From Ceratobasidium sp. AG-K (Eukaryota > Basidiomycota > Agaricomycetes > Cantharellales > Ceratobasidiaceae): 64,000 nt of DNA. Below, piece by piece: positions 12,221 through 23,636 of this stretch (within the stretch, counting starts at the first letter, position 1; each line of letters opens with the position of its first letter). Below the pieces are notes generated by a model. The model worked only from the letters and a program-made list of their open reading frames with translations. It did no database searches and was not told the DNA's origin. The position numbers were made by a program, and so were the translations under genes. The stretch lies in the NCBI GenBank assembly GCA_037039685.1, contig JAWNGF010000002.1:3162001-3226000 (forward strand), given 5' to 3'.

Positions 12221-12651
12221 TCAGTTCCCATATAGCCAGGCGTCACTGCGAGGGAAATAATGGTGAGCGCAATCACTATTAGCCTATATAGAGACTTACA
12301 GTGTAGATGACCGGATCACCAGCTTAGCTGCTGAGTTCTTGGCCTCAGCCCACGAAGTGGCTGATGCCGCATGTTCAGGATACAGTCGTTGGTCGACTAA
12401 ATTAGGGTTGTAGGAAGGAAATAAAAACCGAACTTTGTGAGTCGGCCAATCAACCAAATATTAACCAAGGGCTTACTCGAGGGAGTCGCTTTGTGAGTGT
12501 CAATTCCGCCATGGGCCTCTTTCTTGCGATCCCACTTGAACTGAAATCTACAGAGGTTGGCGCACTCTTGCAACTGGGAGCTCCATGTAACGTCGTCGTG
12601 AGGCTCTTCGAATTCATAGCGAGGGAGTTGATTATTATGGTTTGCGGGCAT
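12221..12651 (-). CDS. small single dsRNA-binding-domain protein (copy B)
   Basis: On the minus strand, exons 12651-12477, 12396-12300 and 12245-12221 give 98 residues. The N-terminal part reads YEFEEPHDDVTWSSQLQECA and aligns closely with copy C. After a phase-1 intron in a Thr-Pro-Ser segment, the C-terminal helix reads SWAEAKNSAAKLVI. This keeps the AK..AA pattern of dsRBD helix 2 but has lost most of its basic residues. If the last intron (54 bases, GTAAGT donor) is retained, translation stops at 12296 immediately after the domain. If it is spliced, the protein ends in Leu-Asp-Ala-Trp and a few more residues, matching the tails of the siblings. The frame stays open upstream of the chosen ATG, but start position and content match the other copies. 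RNA binding is inferred from fold only. Confidence 0.6.
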
Positions 12652-14480
12652 GTTGAGATGGCAGACAGGGATTATGTGATTTTTGCAGTTGGTGCTTAGT
12701 GAGTGTTGCTTGCTCTTAACCATGAATGGCTTGCCTTTTAACCTGTAAGGCCGCACATATAGGTCTATTTTCGTTACCTGCTCGTCCAGCACAATGCATG
12801 AACCTTCCTTGGGAAATGGGGGCTGGGTGGAAGTGGTACAGTGCTTAGATTGAAATATGTGGTTTTCCATAGCTCCTGGGGCTCCCCTAAGCCCTCTCTC
12901 CTTGTTGTTATGTAGAACTGACAGGTTTATTGTTCTTCCCAGCAGGCGAACCGAAACCTCCCGATATGTGGTCCGATGAAGATCTACGTACACTGGCGTG
13001 GCGCGCGTCTTTTTTTGGAGGCGCTCGATCGCAGAAGATTTGGGGTCGCATGCAAGCGCCCCCTGCAATGTCTAAACACTCAATCGACCGCCACCGATTG
13101 ATCATATCGCATCCTTTACGATGCAATAACCGTTTTGTCAAGGGAACCTGCATGCGACTGCGATAACCGCTCCAACTATCAGGTTGATGGACAACAGACG
13201 TAACCCATGAAAACTAACATTCTGATCCTGGGGCAAGGATGACGCCCATAGTTAGCGTGCCCGTAATCTGACAGGTGGCTTACCATCTACGTACGAAACC
13301 AACTGCCGCTGAAAATGGAGGGCTCTTCCTTCCAGAACAACCGATTGCACGCCATGCGTTCCGTCATCGTGCATATTGTTAGCTGCGGAGCCACAACATG
13401 GTATTACGTCTATTACCCCTATATTTGAGTAACGGAGGGTCAATTCACGTTTCCCCGGGCAGGGCCTCCGTGCGGGAAGAGCGCGCCACTAAATTCCCTT
13501 CTTAGAACACTCATCACCAACCTCGATCCATCATTCACCTTGCTAAGGCGCTGGAGCTTGTCTCACTCTGGAACAAATATTATTTTTGTAAACGTCGCAC
13601 TCCGTCCCCGGGCTGGCTAGTTGCACTTGGGTGACTTGAAGCAACTGTGTATCGCATATTCGCCTGCGTCAAGGCGCTGCAAGACCGACAGGGGGCGACT
13701 TGAGGTGGGTGAACCAACATGAATAGGGTTATGATCCCTAACCTATTTCCTGATCTATGCCATCCCATTATGCATAGCTATACAGCTCGTTGGGCCTTAA
13801 TGTATCCCCTCCGCATTAGTAGCTTTACCTTCCATATGCGAAACATATAAATCGCGCCAGCGTTCCAATTAAATGCCCCGATTCTATTTTCAATGCCCTA
13901 TCTACCTGGTTTATATGTCGCTCAGTGTGATTCCACTTCCCGTCATGCTGAAGATCATGATGAGACGCCACTCTGAAGGAGGGGGGAGGGAGTGATACCC
14001 ATTCCAAGGCGATGCCTGGTGCCCCAGTAACCACCGGAAACACATGCTCCTCATTGGGCTGGGAGACTCGGTGAATTAATTTACGTTCAAAAGGGAGTTT
14101 ACATGTAAATAACTTGGTATATGCACTTGGTGGCGGTCGCGCGACGGACTGTGGGGTGAAAGTTCGTATGAAAACAATAAGAGACCATGGAATCGCATTC
14201 GCAACATTTAGAGCCGAGATCATGGCAACCTCCCAGAATTCAACGTGGTTGTTATATACATCGACGGTTAGGTACTGTCCCAATCTACGTATGCAAGTGG
14301 CGCTCAAAACATTGTAAAAACTACTGGTCAGGGCCTCAAGAGCCCAATTATACTCCCACCGGAGCCTCCCGACTTGCGTAACGAAACCCTCACAAGCCAT
14401 ACGACATCGATTCAATGAGTAGATAATATTATATCTATGCGATTCATACAAAGCAATAAACATAGACATCGAGTACAAAT
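12652..14480. other. intergenic, no convincing gene
   Basis: Several open frames of 60-220 codons occur on both strands, the longest on the minus strand at 13825-14484. They overlap one another in opposite directions and show no motif, so I do not call them. Confidence 0.4.
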
Positions 14481-14898
14481 TCACACTCGAAAGGCATTTC
14501 TACGTCATAGGTATAGTTAGCAAGCTTATCATGTAACATTAATGGTGATCTCACAGCCACCCAGAGTCTACGAGTCGCTGAGCAGCCCCATTTTTGGCGT
14601 CCTTCAGCCTGGTAGCTGACACGACGAGGTCCGGGTATGGCACTAGGTTGACTAATTCCCACAAGGCAAGCCAAGTCTCAGCGGTCAGGTGAGTGCTTGC
14701 CCCGTCTGAAATTCCAGGCTTACTCAAAGGGAATACAATATGCATATCGGTGCCGTTATTCTTCTGGGTCCTTATGTCCCAGTCGAGTGCGAAACCACAA
14801 GAATTGGCGCATTCCTGGACCTGAGATGACCAGGTTTTATCGTCATGAGGTGCTTCGAAGCGGTATTTCGGACCTTGTGATGAATGAATTACAGGCAT
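14481..14898 (-). CDS. small single dsRNA-binding-domain protein (copy C)
   Basis: Exons 14898-14724, 14642-14555 and 14499-14481 give 93 residues. Exon 1 is exactly as long as in copy B (175 bases) and encodes FEAPHDDKTWSSQVQECANS, so B and C look like a recent duplication. Intron 1 is phase 1 (81 bases). Exon 2 carries the degenerate helix 2, SATRLKDAKNGAAQRLVDSG. The stop at 14551 overlaps a GTGAGA donor; splicing to 14499 adds Leu-Asn-Ala-Phe-Arg-Val. No signal peptide or membrane segment is present. The copy seems intact, and its function is unknown beyond the inferred dsRBD fold. Confidence 0.6.
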
Positions 14899-16513
14899 GT
14901 TTGAAAATTCGACAATTAGATAGTGTTCGAAAGGCCCAAGGCTTGGTGGACGAGTTGTGGTGAGAGTTCGTAGGCGACAAACTCGCTTTATGAGTCTTGC
15001 ATACAGGCTCCTCTGTGCGTTGGTTCCCGCAATTTCTTTCTTCAATCCTCAGGCCTAGTATCTGCCGCGTGATATCTATTGTGCTATTGTCACCAATGAA
15101 GTCCACGAAAGAAGTTCAATTGTTGATTTTGGCAGTCGATGCTCTTCCCTTGAATCAGTCCAGAAACATACGATATCTGTATGTCTTCCTCGCTGGTTAA
15201 GTAGCGCAAAAAGTACACAGGATCCTGGCTGAGCTATAACTGGGCACCATGATGGATTAAGCCTCCCGGCATTGTTGAAGCTCCGGAGTCACGATTAGTT
15301 TGGTGAACTTGAGTCATGTAGCGCGCCGCGGCTCTGAACACCTAATCAGCCACCACCATCAATTTGATGAACACGATGTTTGTTCGGTGCAGAAAGGTGT
15401 TCACGTTGCCCAGATTTCTGGTAAGTAGGTGGCTCAGCGCCGCCTGGAGATCTACGCATTGTCTCTATTTGCAGACTCGCATAATGATGATTGTTGGAAT
15501 GCTTCCACCGTTTCAATCTGCGGCGGCTATTCGTAATGTTTCGTTCATGGTACTGCGGAAGATCCGTGTTGAACAGCCCCTACATGGTCAGGACGGTATC
15601 CAATCATACCTTAGGAGGAGCTGTGTGAAATGACTGGGAGTCGGGGGCGGAATGAGCGTTACCATCGCGCTCTTCCTCAAAACTCGTTGAGCTATCGCTT
15701 ATTCTGAAATCCTGTGATCAAGGTTGCGATGAAGCAGCAGTTTGGGCCAGCAACCTCAAGTTGGTCGGAAGTTGGTCGAATGGCGGGTGAGTCGTAGGAA
15801 GCTTTTCAAGCATCGCATCCCCGCCACCGATTGATTTCTCCATATCGCCAGGGGCATTTAAACTTTTGACTTTGCGCTCGTCAGGGCGCCACTCGCCAGG
15901 GGACCTCGGGTGGTGCAAGCTGTGGAACCAGATGTTTGGTTTCGCTCTCAATCCCAGGTCGACCAGTTGGGGCAACGGGCTCTGGTTGCGTATGTGTCTA
16001 GCTTCAGCTGTGTTTCCGGGTCGCGATCTCCCATAGAACAATAAGAAAAATCCGAATATAATGCACGCCTCGGCTACGTGTTACTTGTCCGCTTGACTTT
16101 GATATATATGCAATTATTAGGTACGAGCGAATCGGGGATTCCCCTGACCCGGACTGGAGGATTCCCCGATGCGGTCCTTTGCAACGACACAGCATTGAAA
16201 CGCGTCGCCGCCACCAACGAGGATATGACTTGCGCGGTCTGGAATCTGCCCCCGTAAGGGTGCTCAGATGAAGTGCCAGCTTCAAGAGAATATGTGTATG
16301 AATACACTGTATATTCACACAAGTAGTTGCTGGCACACATTGCGACGCATGCGCTCGAAGGGTAACTCACGTTGAACATATAGCGGGAGGGAATAGATCA
16401 TATTGTGAAAGAAATACAAAAGGGTATGACAGGTTGGTAACGAAATTTGGAGAGCGAAGGGCTCATAAGATAAGTGAAACGAGCATATGCATAGATAGAT
16501 GTATAGATACGGG
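14899..16513. other. intergenic, no convincing gene
   Basis: Contains minus-strand frames of about 100 codons around 15718-16379 and a plus-strand frame at 15364-15633, all without recognisable features. A GT-AG pair at about 15420-15474 is plausible as an intron but joins no convincing protein. Confidence 0.4.
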
Positions 16514-16903
16514 CTAGCGTAGGGCCCGGGTCCTTGCCTCGTCCCTTAGAGATAATATCAGTATAGACCTTTTACTTGGGATGGAAAGCAACTCACAACA
16601 CACGGGGGCAGCTGATTATCATGGCAGCAGCGTTTCCTCGAGCGATATTCTGTTGGGGTCCGGTGCCTGGGAAATTATAATACGCGTATCCTTGAACTAT
16701 GGGACAGGTAAGTACGAATTCAGCATAATTGATACAATGGGCGACGAACCAATGGGATACGATGTGACTGTGGTAACTCCATCTACTTGCGAGGGCGTAT
16801 CACTCCAAGTAAGTTGAACACGATGGTGATTGGCCCATTCTTGCAATTGAGCAAGGGGACCGCGGTCTTTGGTATATGGAGTAAAGACGAAGCGAGGACG
16901 CAT
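16514..16903 (-). CDS. small single dsRNA-binding-domain protein (copy D)
   Basis: Exons 16903-16750, 16696-16597 and 16544-16514 give 94 residues. Helix 1 and the first strand read LAQLQEWANHHRVQLTW, almost the same as copy E at 39.5 kb, and exon 1 has the same length as there (154 bases). After a 53-base phase-1 intron behind Tyr-Pro-Ile, exon 2 encodes GTGPQQNIARGNAAAMII. This fits the G-x-G ... A(K/R)..AA pattern of dsRBD helix 2, but the lysines are gone. The in-frame stop at 16593 coincides with a GTGAGT donor; splicing adds a tail beginning Leu-Asp-Glu-Ala. A direct 20-base duplication lies just upstream of the start. Function is inferred from fold only. Confidence 0.62.
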
Positions 16904-16914
16904 TGTGGTTTAGT

Positions 16915-16954
16915 GATGTGAGAGTTGAGAGAATGATGTGAGAGTTGAGAGAAT
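16915..16954. repeat. two tandem copies of a 20-base unit
   Basis: The unit gatgtgagagttgagagaat occurs twice without a mismatch, starting 12 bases upstream of the start codon of the minus-strand gene at 16514-16903. It therefore sits in that gene's promoter or 5' leader. Confidence 0.9.
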
Positions 16955-17262
16955 GTAGTCTCTCACCTTGGATTTATACGCAGAGAATGACTTACCGGTA
17001 CATCCGACGAGCTGCCATTCTGCAAGTCCTGCTATTCCTCGCGCTCTGACTACTCGGGCAGAAACCCCGTTTGTCGGAGATGCCGCCATCAGGATGCGCG
17101 ATCCCGACACAGCTTCTCGATTAGGATGATCATTATTCGCTCTCAAGCTCTCTTGTCGTTCCCAGAACGCGCGTCCAATTATGAGTCATTCCAAAAATTA
17201 ACTCGGATGAAATCGGCTGGGCGTGACGGAAGATACACAGGGAATGTCGAATGTCGACAGAG

Positions 17263-17651
17263 TCAGAAATCAGTGCTAGCACCAATCGCGGGACGAGGTC
17301 CATCCAACGGAGGGCGAGGAATGGCCATTGTTTGTGCTGCGGGTGACGGGTGTGATGGATGAATAGCTGGAATTGCAGGTGATTGTTTGCGACCCGAAAT
17401 GAAGGATCGTGTGGCTGGAATTTCTAGTGGACGAGGCGGCTCATAGCTTTGGAGGATCGTTTCAGTCTGGTCTGGCTGTTTGTCGACCCCATCGTCGGAC
17501 ATAGGGTATGCACTGTGTCCGAGCGCCTACGCGGTGTCCAATAGGGAGAGGAGCTCGAGTGAGCGGGCTCTTGGTCATATTCGCGTAGTGGGCTCGTAAG
17601 TTGTGTGGCTTGGGGTGTGGTGACGATCAGGCGGGTGGATGAATTGGTCAT
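17263..17651 (-). CDS. possible small Pro/Ser-rich protein, uncertain
   Basis: Two overlapping minus-strand frames could join by an intron near 17530-17505. The first begins MTNSSTRLIVTTPQATQLTS at 17651. The second carries PAIPAIHPSHPSPAAQTM and stops at 17263. The product would be short, hydrophilic and rich in Pro, Ser and Thr, with no domain or signal peptide. It lies head to head with the nuclease gene, sharing a promoter region of about 145 bases. I do not recognise it, and low complexity makes a chance open frame quite possible. Confidence 0.28.
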
Positions 17652-17796
17652 GATATGTATTATGTCATAACAGGGTTGCTGGGGCGTCCGAACACGCTCC
17701 TTTGATCAAGCTCGCATCGCGCACGGACACCACAGCCTTATAAGGTGTTGATTGTCCCACGCTAGACCGTGGCTTGAGCTTAAACTCGACCTCGAC

Positions 17797-19286
17797 ATGC
17801 GATCCGTACTACTCACTGCCGCAGCCGTTGCTTCTCTGGCAACTCCTGCACTGAGCTGGGGAGCTGCTGGTGTGTTGTTTGCATCCATTAGTGGGGCATT
17901 GCTAACAACATGACAGGCCACGAAATCACCGCGACCATTGCGCAGGTCCATCTTCTCCCTTCTGCACAGAAAGAAATCTGCAATATTCTGCCCAACAACT
18001 TCAACTGCCGGCTTTCTGGGATTGCGGCGTGGGCGGACAAGATCAGGGGCTTGCCGCAGTTTAGGTGTGTCCTGCCTTGCCATGTTGAAGCTGATGCTAA
18101 TTGGTGCCGTTGTACAGGTGGACTTCAGGCCTTCACTATGTCAACCCCGTCGGCGACTGGCCACCGAAGACGTGCACATTTGGTGGATCTGGGTGGAAGA
18201 CGGACCAGAACATTCTCCAAGGCATAGTCAACGTTACCCGAGGAGTAGACACCCTAGAGGGGTAAGTTGGACGAAATGGGCCCTACCTAATCCTGACTGT
18301 CTTGGACAGTGCTCAAAGGGACTATGCCCTTCGCTTCCTCGTCCATTTCATAGGCGACATCCATATGCCCCTCCATTTAACCGGACGCGACAAGGGCGGT
18401 AATGAAGGTGAGACAATTGCGAAGTTACTCCAAGTATCGTCGGCTGAAACTGTCACAGACCGGGTTCGCTTCGACGGCCGCATTACCAGTAAGTCGCCCT
18501 TATGAACGCCATCAGCCCCAAGCTCAATGGTATTCTTAGATCTCCATTCTCTCTGGGACGGGCGCCTCATTGCACAAAGGATTCGTACTTTGCCCAACTA
18601 TACAATTCCCCTTGCCCACCAATCCAACTCCCTCCATGCCTCCCGAGGCAATCGCCCGGAACCGACAGATCGAAGCCGCACTCCACGGAGCAATCTACGA
18701 TCCCTATGTTCGCTGGATTATCCTCGAGGGCATTTACGGATGGTGGACAGATGAAATCGAGGACTGGTCGGTGTGTCCGCAATTCGACGTGAAACCCAAG
18801 TCGCGGGTCCCAGCAGCTCCCAACTCGTTTGGCGGTCTGATGGAGCTGAAGAGGAGAGGCAGTTCATGATTAGGGGATCTCGAGCTGGACAAGCTGTGTT
18901 TGCTCCCAAGACTCAAACGGCTGCTTTGCCATTTGAAGATCCCACCGACGTTCCTGTGTGCCCGTACCACTGGGCAGAGCCGATCCACAAGCTCAACTGC
19001 GAGTTTATTTGGCCTGCAAACCTCACCAGCCCTCACGACCCGGATCACCCAGGCCCGACCCCCGCCAAGGTGCGCTCTTACTTCTTGATTATTGAAATAT
19101 GGTCTGACGGTAGTATAGGAACTGATTGAGCTGGACACACCCGAGTATGCGGGGCGTATCCGCAAGAACAAGGTGATCGAGAAGTTGATGGCTCTCGGTG
19201 GACTTCGTTTGGCGGCGGTACTCAACGAGCTCCTGGGAAGTGAGGAAGAGTTGAAGCAGTACGGCGTACTTCCCAAACTTCTGTAG
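17797..19286 (+). CDS. secreted S1/P1-type nuclease with an apparent frame break
   Basis: The protein begins with a signal peptide (MRSVLLTAAAVASLATPALS). The mature form starts Trp-Gly with GHEITATIA, the N-terminal Trp/His zinc ligands of the S1/P1 family. Further zinc and active-site residues follow in AAWADKIR, GLHYVNP, FLVHFIGDIHMPLHL, GRDKGGNE and LHSLWDGRLIAQ. These Zn3 enzymes cleave single-stranded DNA and RNA outside the cell. Introns are short (about 50 bases). Between PNYTIPL and the next conserved segment (RNRQIEAALHGAIYDPYVRW) the reading frame shifts by one base around 18600-18625, with no intron that could account for it. The frame is regained through a possible 41-base intron near 18770-18812. 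The rest is well preserved up to CPYHWAEPIHKLNCEF and the C-terminus at 19286. It could be a recent pseudogene or a sequence error. Confidence 0.8.
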
Positions 19287-19412
19287 ATTGACATGTGCTT
19301 ATGCTCTCACGGATATTAATGATAATGTACTAGTAGCAATATTTATAGATGCTTTCACTCTTGGATTGGCCAAGGATGACCTAAGAACTGTACACTTGTG
19401 GCTGGATATTGA

Positions 19413-21650
19413 TTACCAGCCACCCGCTAGGCGAACTTCTGCCCAAAAGTCGCAGCGTCTGGTGAACATTGTTCGAGTCGTTAGCGATAAATACAACTTG
19501 GAAAATGTGCACGACTCACTCTTTGGTACCGCTCAATGGCGCATACAGCTCCGTTTTGTACGTCTCGCTCACATTTGCTGGCGAGCTCATGTTGAACACA
19601 ATCTGACTTCCGCTACTCGCTGGCGGCCAAGTCTCGTTCAGAGCCGCCGTACTGGGATTTCGCGAATCGTAAAGTTGGTCATGGCCCCGCCAAATGCAGC
19701 AAACACGCTGGGCGAGGCAGGAGAGCGGAAATTGTACTGGTACGGAAATTCATAGGCGTTGTCTTGAGCGTGGACTGCCGCTGAAATTTAAAAGCTGTCA
19801 GGTCAGCGCGGAAGCGTGCAAAGGTGGAGCGTACGTAGGATTCCGAATAGGTACCGCCAGCTCGTCTTGCGCTTTTTGAGAAATGCTTCGTTGGCCCAGG
19901 TTGAACCACAACTGAATACGGAGTCTTGGTAGACTGAGACCCCGCGGGCGTGACTATCGGCAAACGCATCTGAAATCTGGGTCAGATCCGAATGACATGC
20001 CATTGGTGGAACTAGCTTACTGGCTGGATACAAGGCACTAATTTTGGAGACTTGGTCCACGGTGAGTGGCCAGTTGGTGTACAAGAAATTCTCGAATAGG
20101 GCGGAAGTAGATAGGTTTGCGGGAGCGGAACCATCTGCGGCGTTGCTGCCAGCCAGTAAATATTCCTGTGTCCTATATGAGATATATTACTCTCCGTCGA
20201 ATTAGAAATCATACCCCGGCGAATGTACCAGAACGCAACGCTTCAATCGGATGGATTTTTACATATCCGGTCTTCGAAGAGTCCTCGACGCATGTAGTCC
20301 AATAATTGATTCTTCCTCTTTGAGCCTTGTTCATTTGATAATTCAGTTGTTTGAGCGTGCTGCTTGGAACGGATCGGAGGCACGAAAGTGCAGCACTGTC
20401 GGTTGTATTGGAAGCACAACCAGCGGCGGCTGTAAAGTTCTTGAATTGGTCCTAAAGATTTAGTTCGTTAGTAGCTGTCGTTCAATAAACTTTATGTACG
20501 AGTAAGAGACCTTGAAGTAAGGATCCGAGCACTTGCCGAGGGGAGGAAACCAAGGAGAGCTCATAACGGATGCCTTGAACAGTTGCTGGTATTTGGAGCC
20601 GTTCGCTCTCTGGAGGCGACCTTCTTGAGTGAGTAGCTCAAGAACTGTACCACCGCCAGCCTACAAACGGGATTAAAACTATTTATGAACAAGAGGAGAA
20701 AGTGATGTACGCTCTGGCCCCAAATGGTCACCTCCTTGTTCGACCCCCCAAATTTAGCGATATGGGACTGAACAAACTGGAGCGAAAATCGTGCATCTAA
20801 GAGCGCAATGAATGAGTGTCACCCGGCGCCATGGGCATTTCTTACCAGTGATGGCCGCATTCAGACCGCTTGATTGAGCAATTCCAGCGGAGCCCGCCAG
20901 AAAACCGAACGCGCCCAGCTAGTACGTCCAAATTAATTATCCTCGATATGATCCAACAAGGTGAGGCTTACTCGGTATTTTATAATCACAGCTACGAATT
21001 TGTTACCAGAGAGATTTATCAAGGGCGTTGGATCGAATTGATAAGCCTGCAAGGATTCATTTAGTCGCCTCCAGCAATGATATTTGAATCAGACTTACTG
21101 CGTTATGATCCCAACTAGCCAATAAAAAGTAAGAAGTAGGCTCAAATTTCTATCCACACTCAAGAGGTGCATACCTTCCACCGTGAATCTAAGTTGGTTT
21201 TGGTTGTCACTGGGTTCAGCACCCGGTCCCTCAGATAACGCGAGTTCATACTCACCCAAACAAGAACAGGAAGGTTCTTGGCGCCTGGCGGAGAGTATAC
21301 ATTTAAGTACAAGCAGTCCTCGTCCATTTGGGTTGAATTCCAGGTTGCCTAGGTCACGTAGCTCAGTCATATGAAGCGTACAACTAGGGGTTACTTACCA
21401 CGGACTGGATACATTGTACAGGCATAGTTGTCGCATTCACGATACCGCTCCCTTTTTTCACGGGCTGGGCAGTCTTCCATCTCAAATCTCCCACGGGAGG
21501 GGCAGCGTAGCGGACACCGAGCCAAACGTCCAGTCCAGAGGTCGCATTGTGGTACCCAACGTATGTCGCATCAGGTAGTTTTACCGACAGCGACTTTGCG
21601 CCAACCAACGATAACAAGGCGGAAAGTAAAAGTGGGGCCCCGAGATGCAT
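19413..21650 (-). CDS. type B carboxylesterase, secreted
   Basis: Convergent with the nuclease gene, with 127 bases between their stops. A signal peptide (MHLGAPLLLSALLSLVGAKS) starts at 21650. Conserved segments follow, split by many short introns: GVRYAAPPVGDLRW, the disulphide loop with DEDCLYLNVYSPPG, PVLVW and IHGG (oxyanion hole), LINLSGNKFVAV, LGAFGFLAGS, FVQSHIAKFGG, and the nucleophile elbow GQS joined to AGGG across an intron near 20710. The catalytic His is probably that of VHAQD around 19770. The C-terminus ends Cys-Asp-Phe-Trp ... Gly-Gly-Trp at 19413. All key elements seem present, so I take it as functional. Fungal relatives hydrolyse lipids or plant-wall and other esters outside the cell; the substrate cannot be told from sequence. 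Exact splice sites in 20100-20500 were not all resolved. Confidence 0.85.
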
Positions 21651-23636
21651 GTCGTGGTTGACTGGAACCCCGCATGCTGTCAACTCATATTTGCGCGGGG
21701 TTCTTTGCGCTGAAATTAGGTGCAGACATATGGGGCAAGATGCACCGGTCCGTAGCCACCCGCCCGGCAATAGCTGATGTAATGCAGGCAGCCGGGCGCC
21801 TATCGGTCAGGGCTGCCTCGATGCCTCACCCATCCACGAGCGACTTGCCCATCGAGATCACAGACGAATCAAGCACACCTGATCGTATTCGATGTTGTGA
21901 CTCCGCCTGGAAAAGCAGGCGCGATGAAAAGCAGATCCATGTGGAAAACTGACCCAGGGTACGTCATGCGTGTCCCCTTGCCTTGATCCCCACCCAGAGT
22001 GCTGTATGCCGTTGTATGACTGTCTAACATGCTTCAATTCCCCGCTCATCTATTCATTGCCCTACCCCTATTATTTGACCGGAAGGCATCCGAAGCCAGA
22101 TGCTATTTGGAATGATAGTTTGCGTCTTTGTCGGCGTTGGTGCGGCCGAAGTACCGATACGATCCAGTACGCCGAATGACACACCTGGCGTAGATTTTAC
22201 CCTGAATATGGATGTCCCCAGCCACGGTGCTTACTTCCGGAACTTGTATGAGCCAATGGACGGCACTTTGGCGAGTCGCAACGGAGGCAAGCCGGCCACG
22301 GCTATAGTCAAAGTGTTTAATCGCGCAAGAAGGGCGAGGGTGGTGTCTTCCTGGAACGCGTTTGTGTCCAAATGCTCGCTGAAGGAGATTGCCTTGGGGT
22401 GACCGGAAGATGTGCAGCCCTTCTCAACGCGCTGTGAACACCCCCTTCACTCGGTTAATCCTCAAGCCTGGCCGTCCCTGGATTGTCGACGCCCTAAAGT
22501 CTATCAACCTGGGGGTATCTGCTAGGTTAGGCTCCACCGTCAGGGTGGCGTTTCCGACTACCCCTATGTTCTACCCAAGAATGTTTATTTCCTCCTGCGT
22601 ATAGGATGAAGCGGATTCCTACCAGTGGAATACGGGACATACCGGCAACGATCAGCATTGCAGGGATTCGATTCTGGTCCACGTATCCAACATTCAAGCA
22701 CCGTGAGGCTCTGTTTGGGCTCCACCAGGTTGTGAGGGTTTGCCTACAATCCATAAAAGGCAAATGTTAACTTTATCTGCGTGGTTCGTCCCGAGTCTCC
22801 GTTCCCTATGCTCAGTCGCCGTCTAACAGCAAAACCCAAACCCAATTGCACACCTAGGAGTGTCGGCCCCTCCGCGTCCGCGGAACGCGCTATCGCTCCA
22901 ACTCGAACATCCATCACCAACACGGAGCAAATCACGCACGCTACTCCTATGATCACTCTCCTCGAACCTTCGGGGAAGAAGCAAGGTGATACCTCAGTCA
23001 AGTAAGCCAAAGCCCAGACTCGACGAAATGACCCGATTGCCTGCCCCTCACGATCATGAGCCGGGGCCGCAGTTACGTGCCACCCTCTCTCTGATTTAAA
23101 CTAATTGAATGCTGGGAAGTTGGGTTTGCCTAGGCCTCCGAGAATGACCGGGGTGCGGGGTCGGCACGGTTGCCCTGCTCGGTTACATACCTACTCGAAT
23201 GGATCGTCACTTCCCTTTTGAGACACGCGTCTGTTATTAGGGGCTGCACACGCGACCCGGACGCGTGGACAGATTTGGCAGTTTGGATCGGGCCGAGCGC
23301 GTTTTTGGGTTGGGCGTGTGGTGGGAAATTTTTGGGCGGTATTTTGGCTATGTACCCCAAATTTATGGGGCGGATATGCTAGTGGATGGGAATGATGCTA
23401 GGGGTGCGTAAAGATGACGAGCTGAGGTGGATGAGCAGTAGACTCGGCCGGAAAGTTTGTTCAGTGACGCTGGCATTACGCGCTTTAGATAGACTAAATA
23501 TCATCCATTTCGGTCCTCGGTTACAGAAAGAGGAGATAAATACCAGCCACAAGTGTGGAAACAGTTAGGATACAGATATTGCGTGTGCGAGTGCTAGTAC
23601 ACAGTGGTGGAAAGGCGATTATTCTAGAGTGGAGGT
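21651..23636. other. intergenic, no convincing gene
   Basis: About 2 kb between the 5' end of the esterase and the 3' end of the next minus-strand gene. Frames at 22100-22402 (+), 22527-22763 (-) and 22744-23010 (-) have some hydrophobic runs but no motif I recognise and no clear splicing between them. A decayed gene is possible. Confidence 0.4.

Noticed and set aside
12652..13068. Upstream extension of dsRBD copy B to a 223-codon frame
   Set aside because: The extra N-terminal part has no counterpart in the four sibling genes, which all start close to the domain.
13825..14484. Minus-strand frame of 219 codons
   Set aside because: No domain or protein-like conservation, overlaps the spliced end of dsRBD copy C, and opposite frames are equally open.
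22100..23010. Possible transporter gene suggested by hydrophobic frames on both strands
   Set aside because: Frames cannot be joined by plausible introns and no conserved transporter motif was found.
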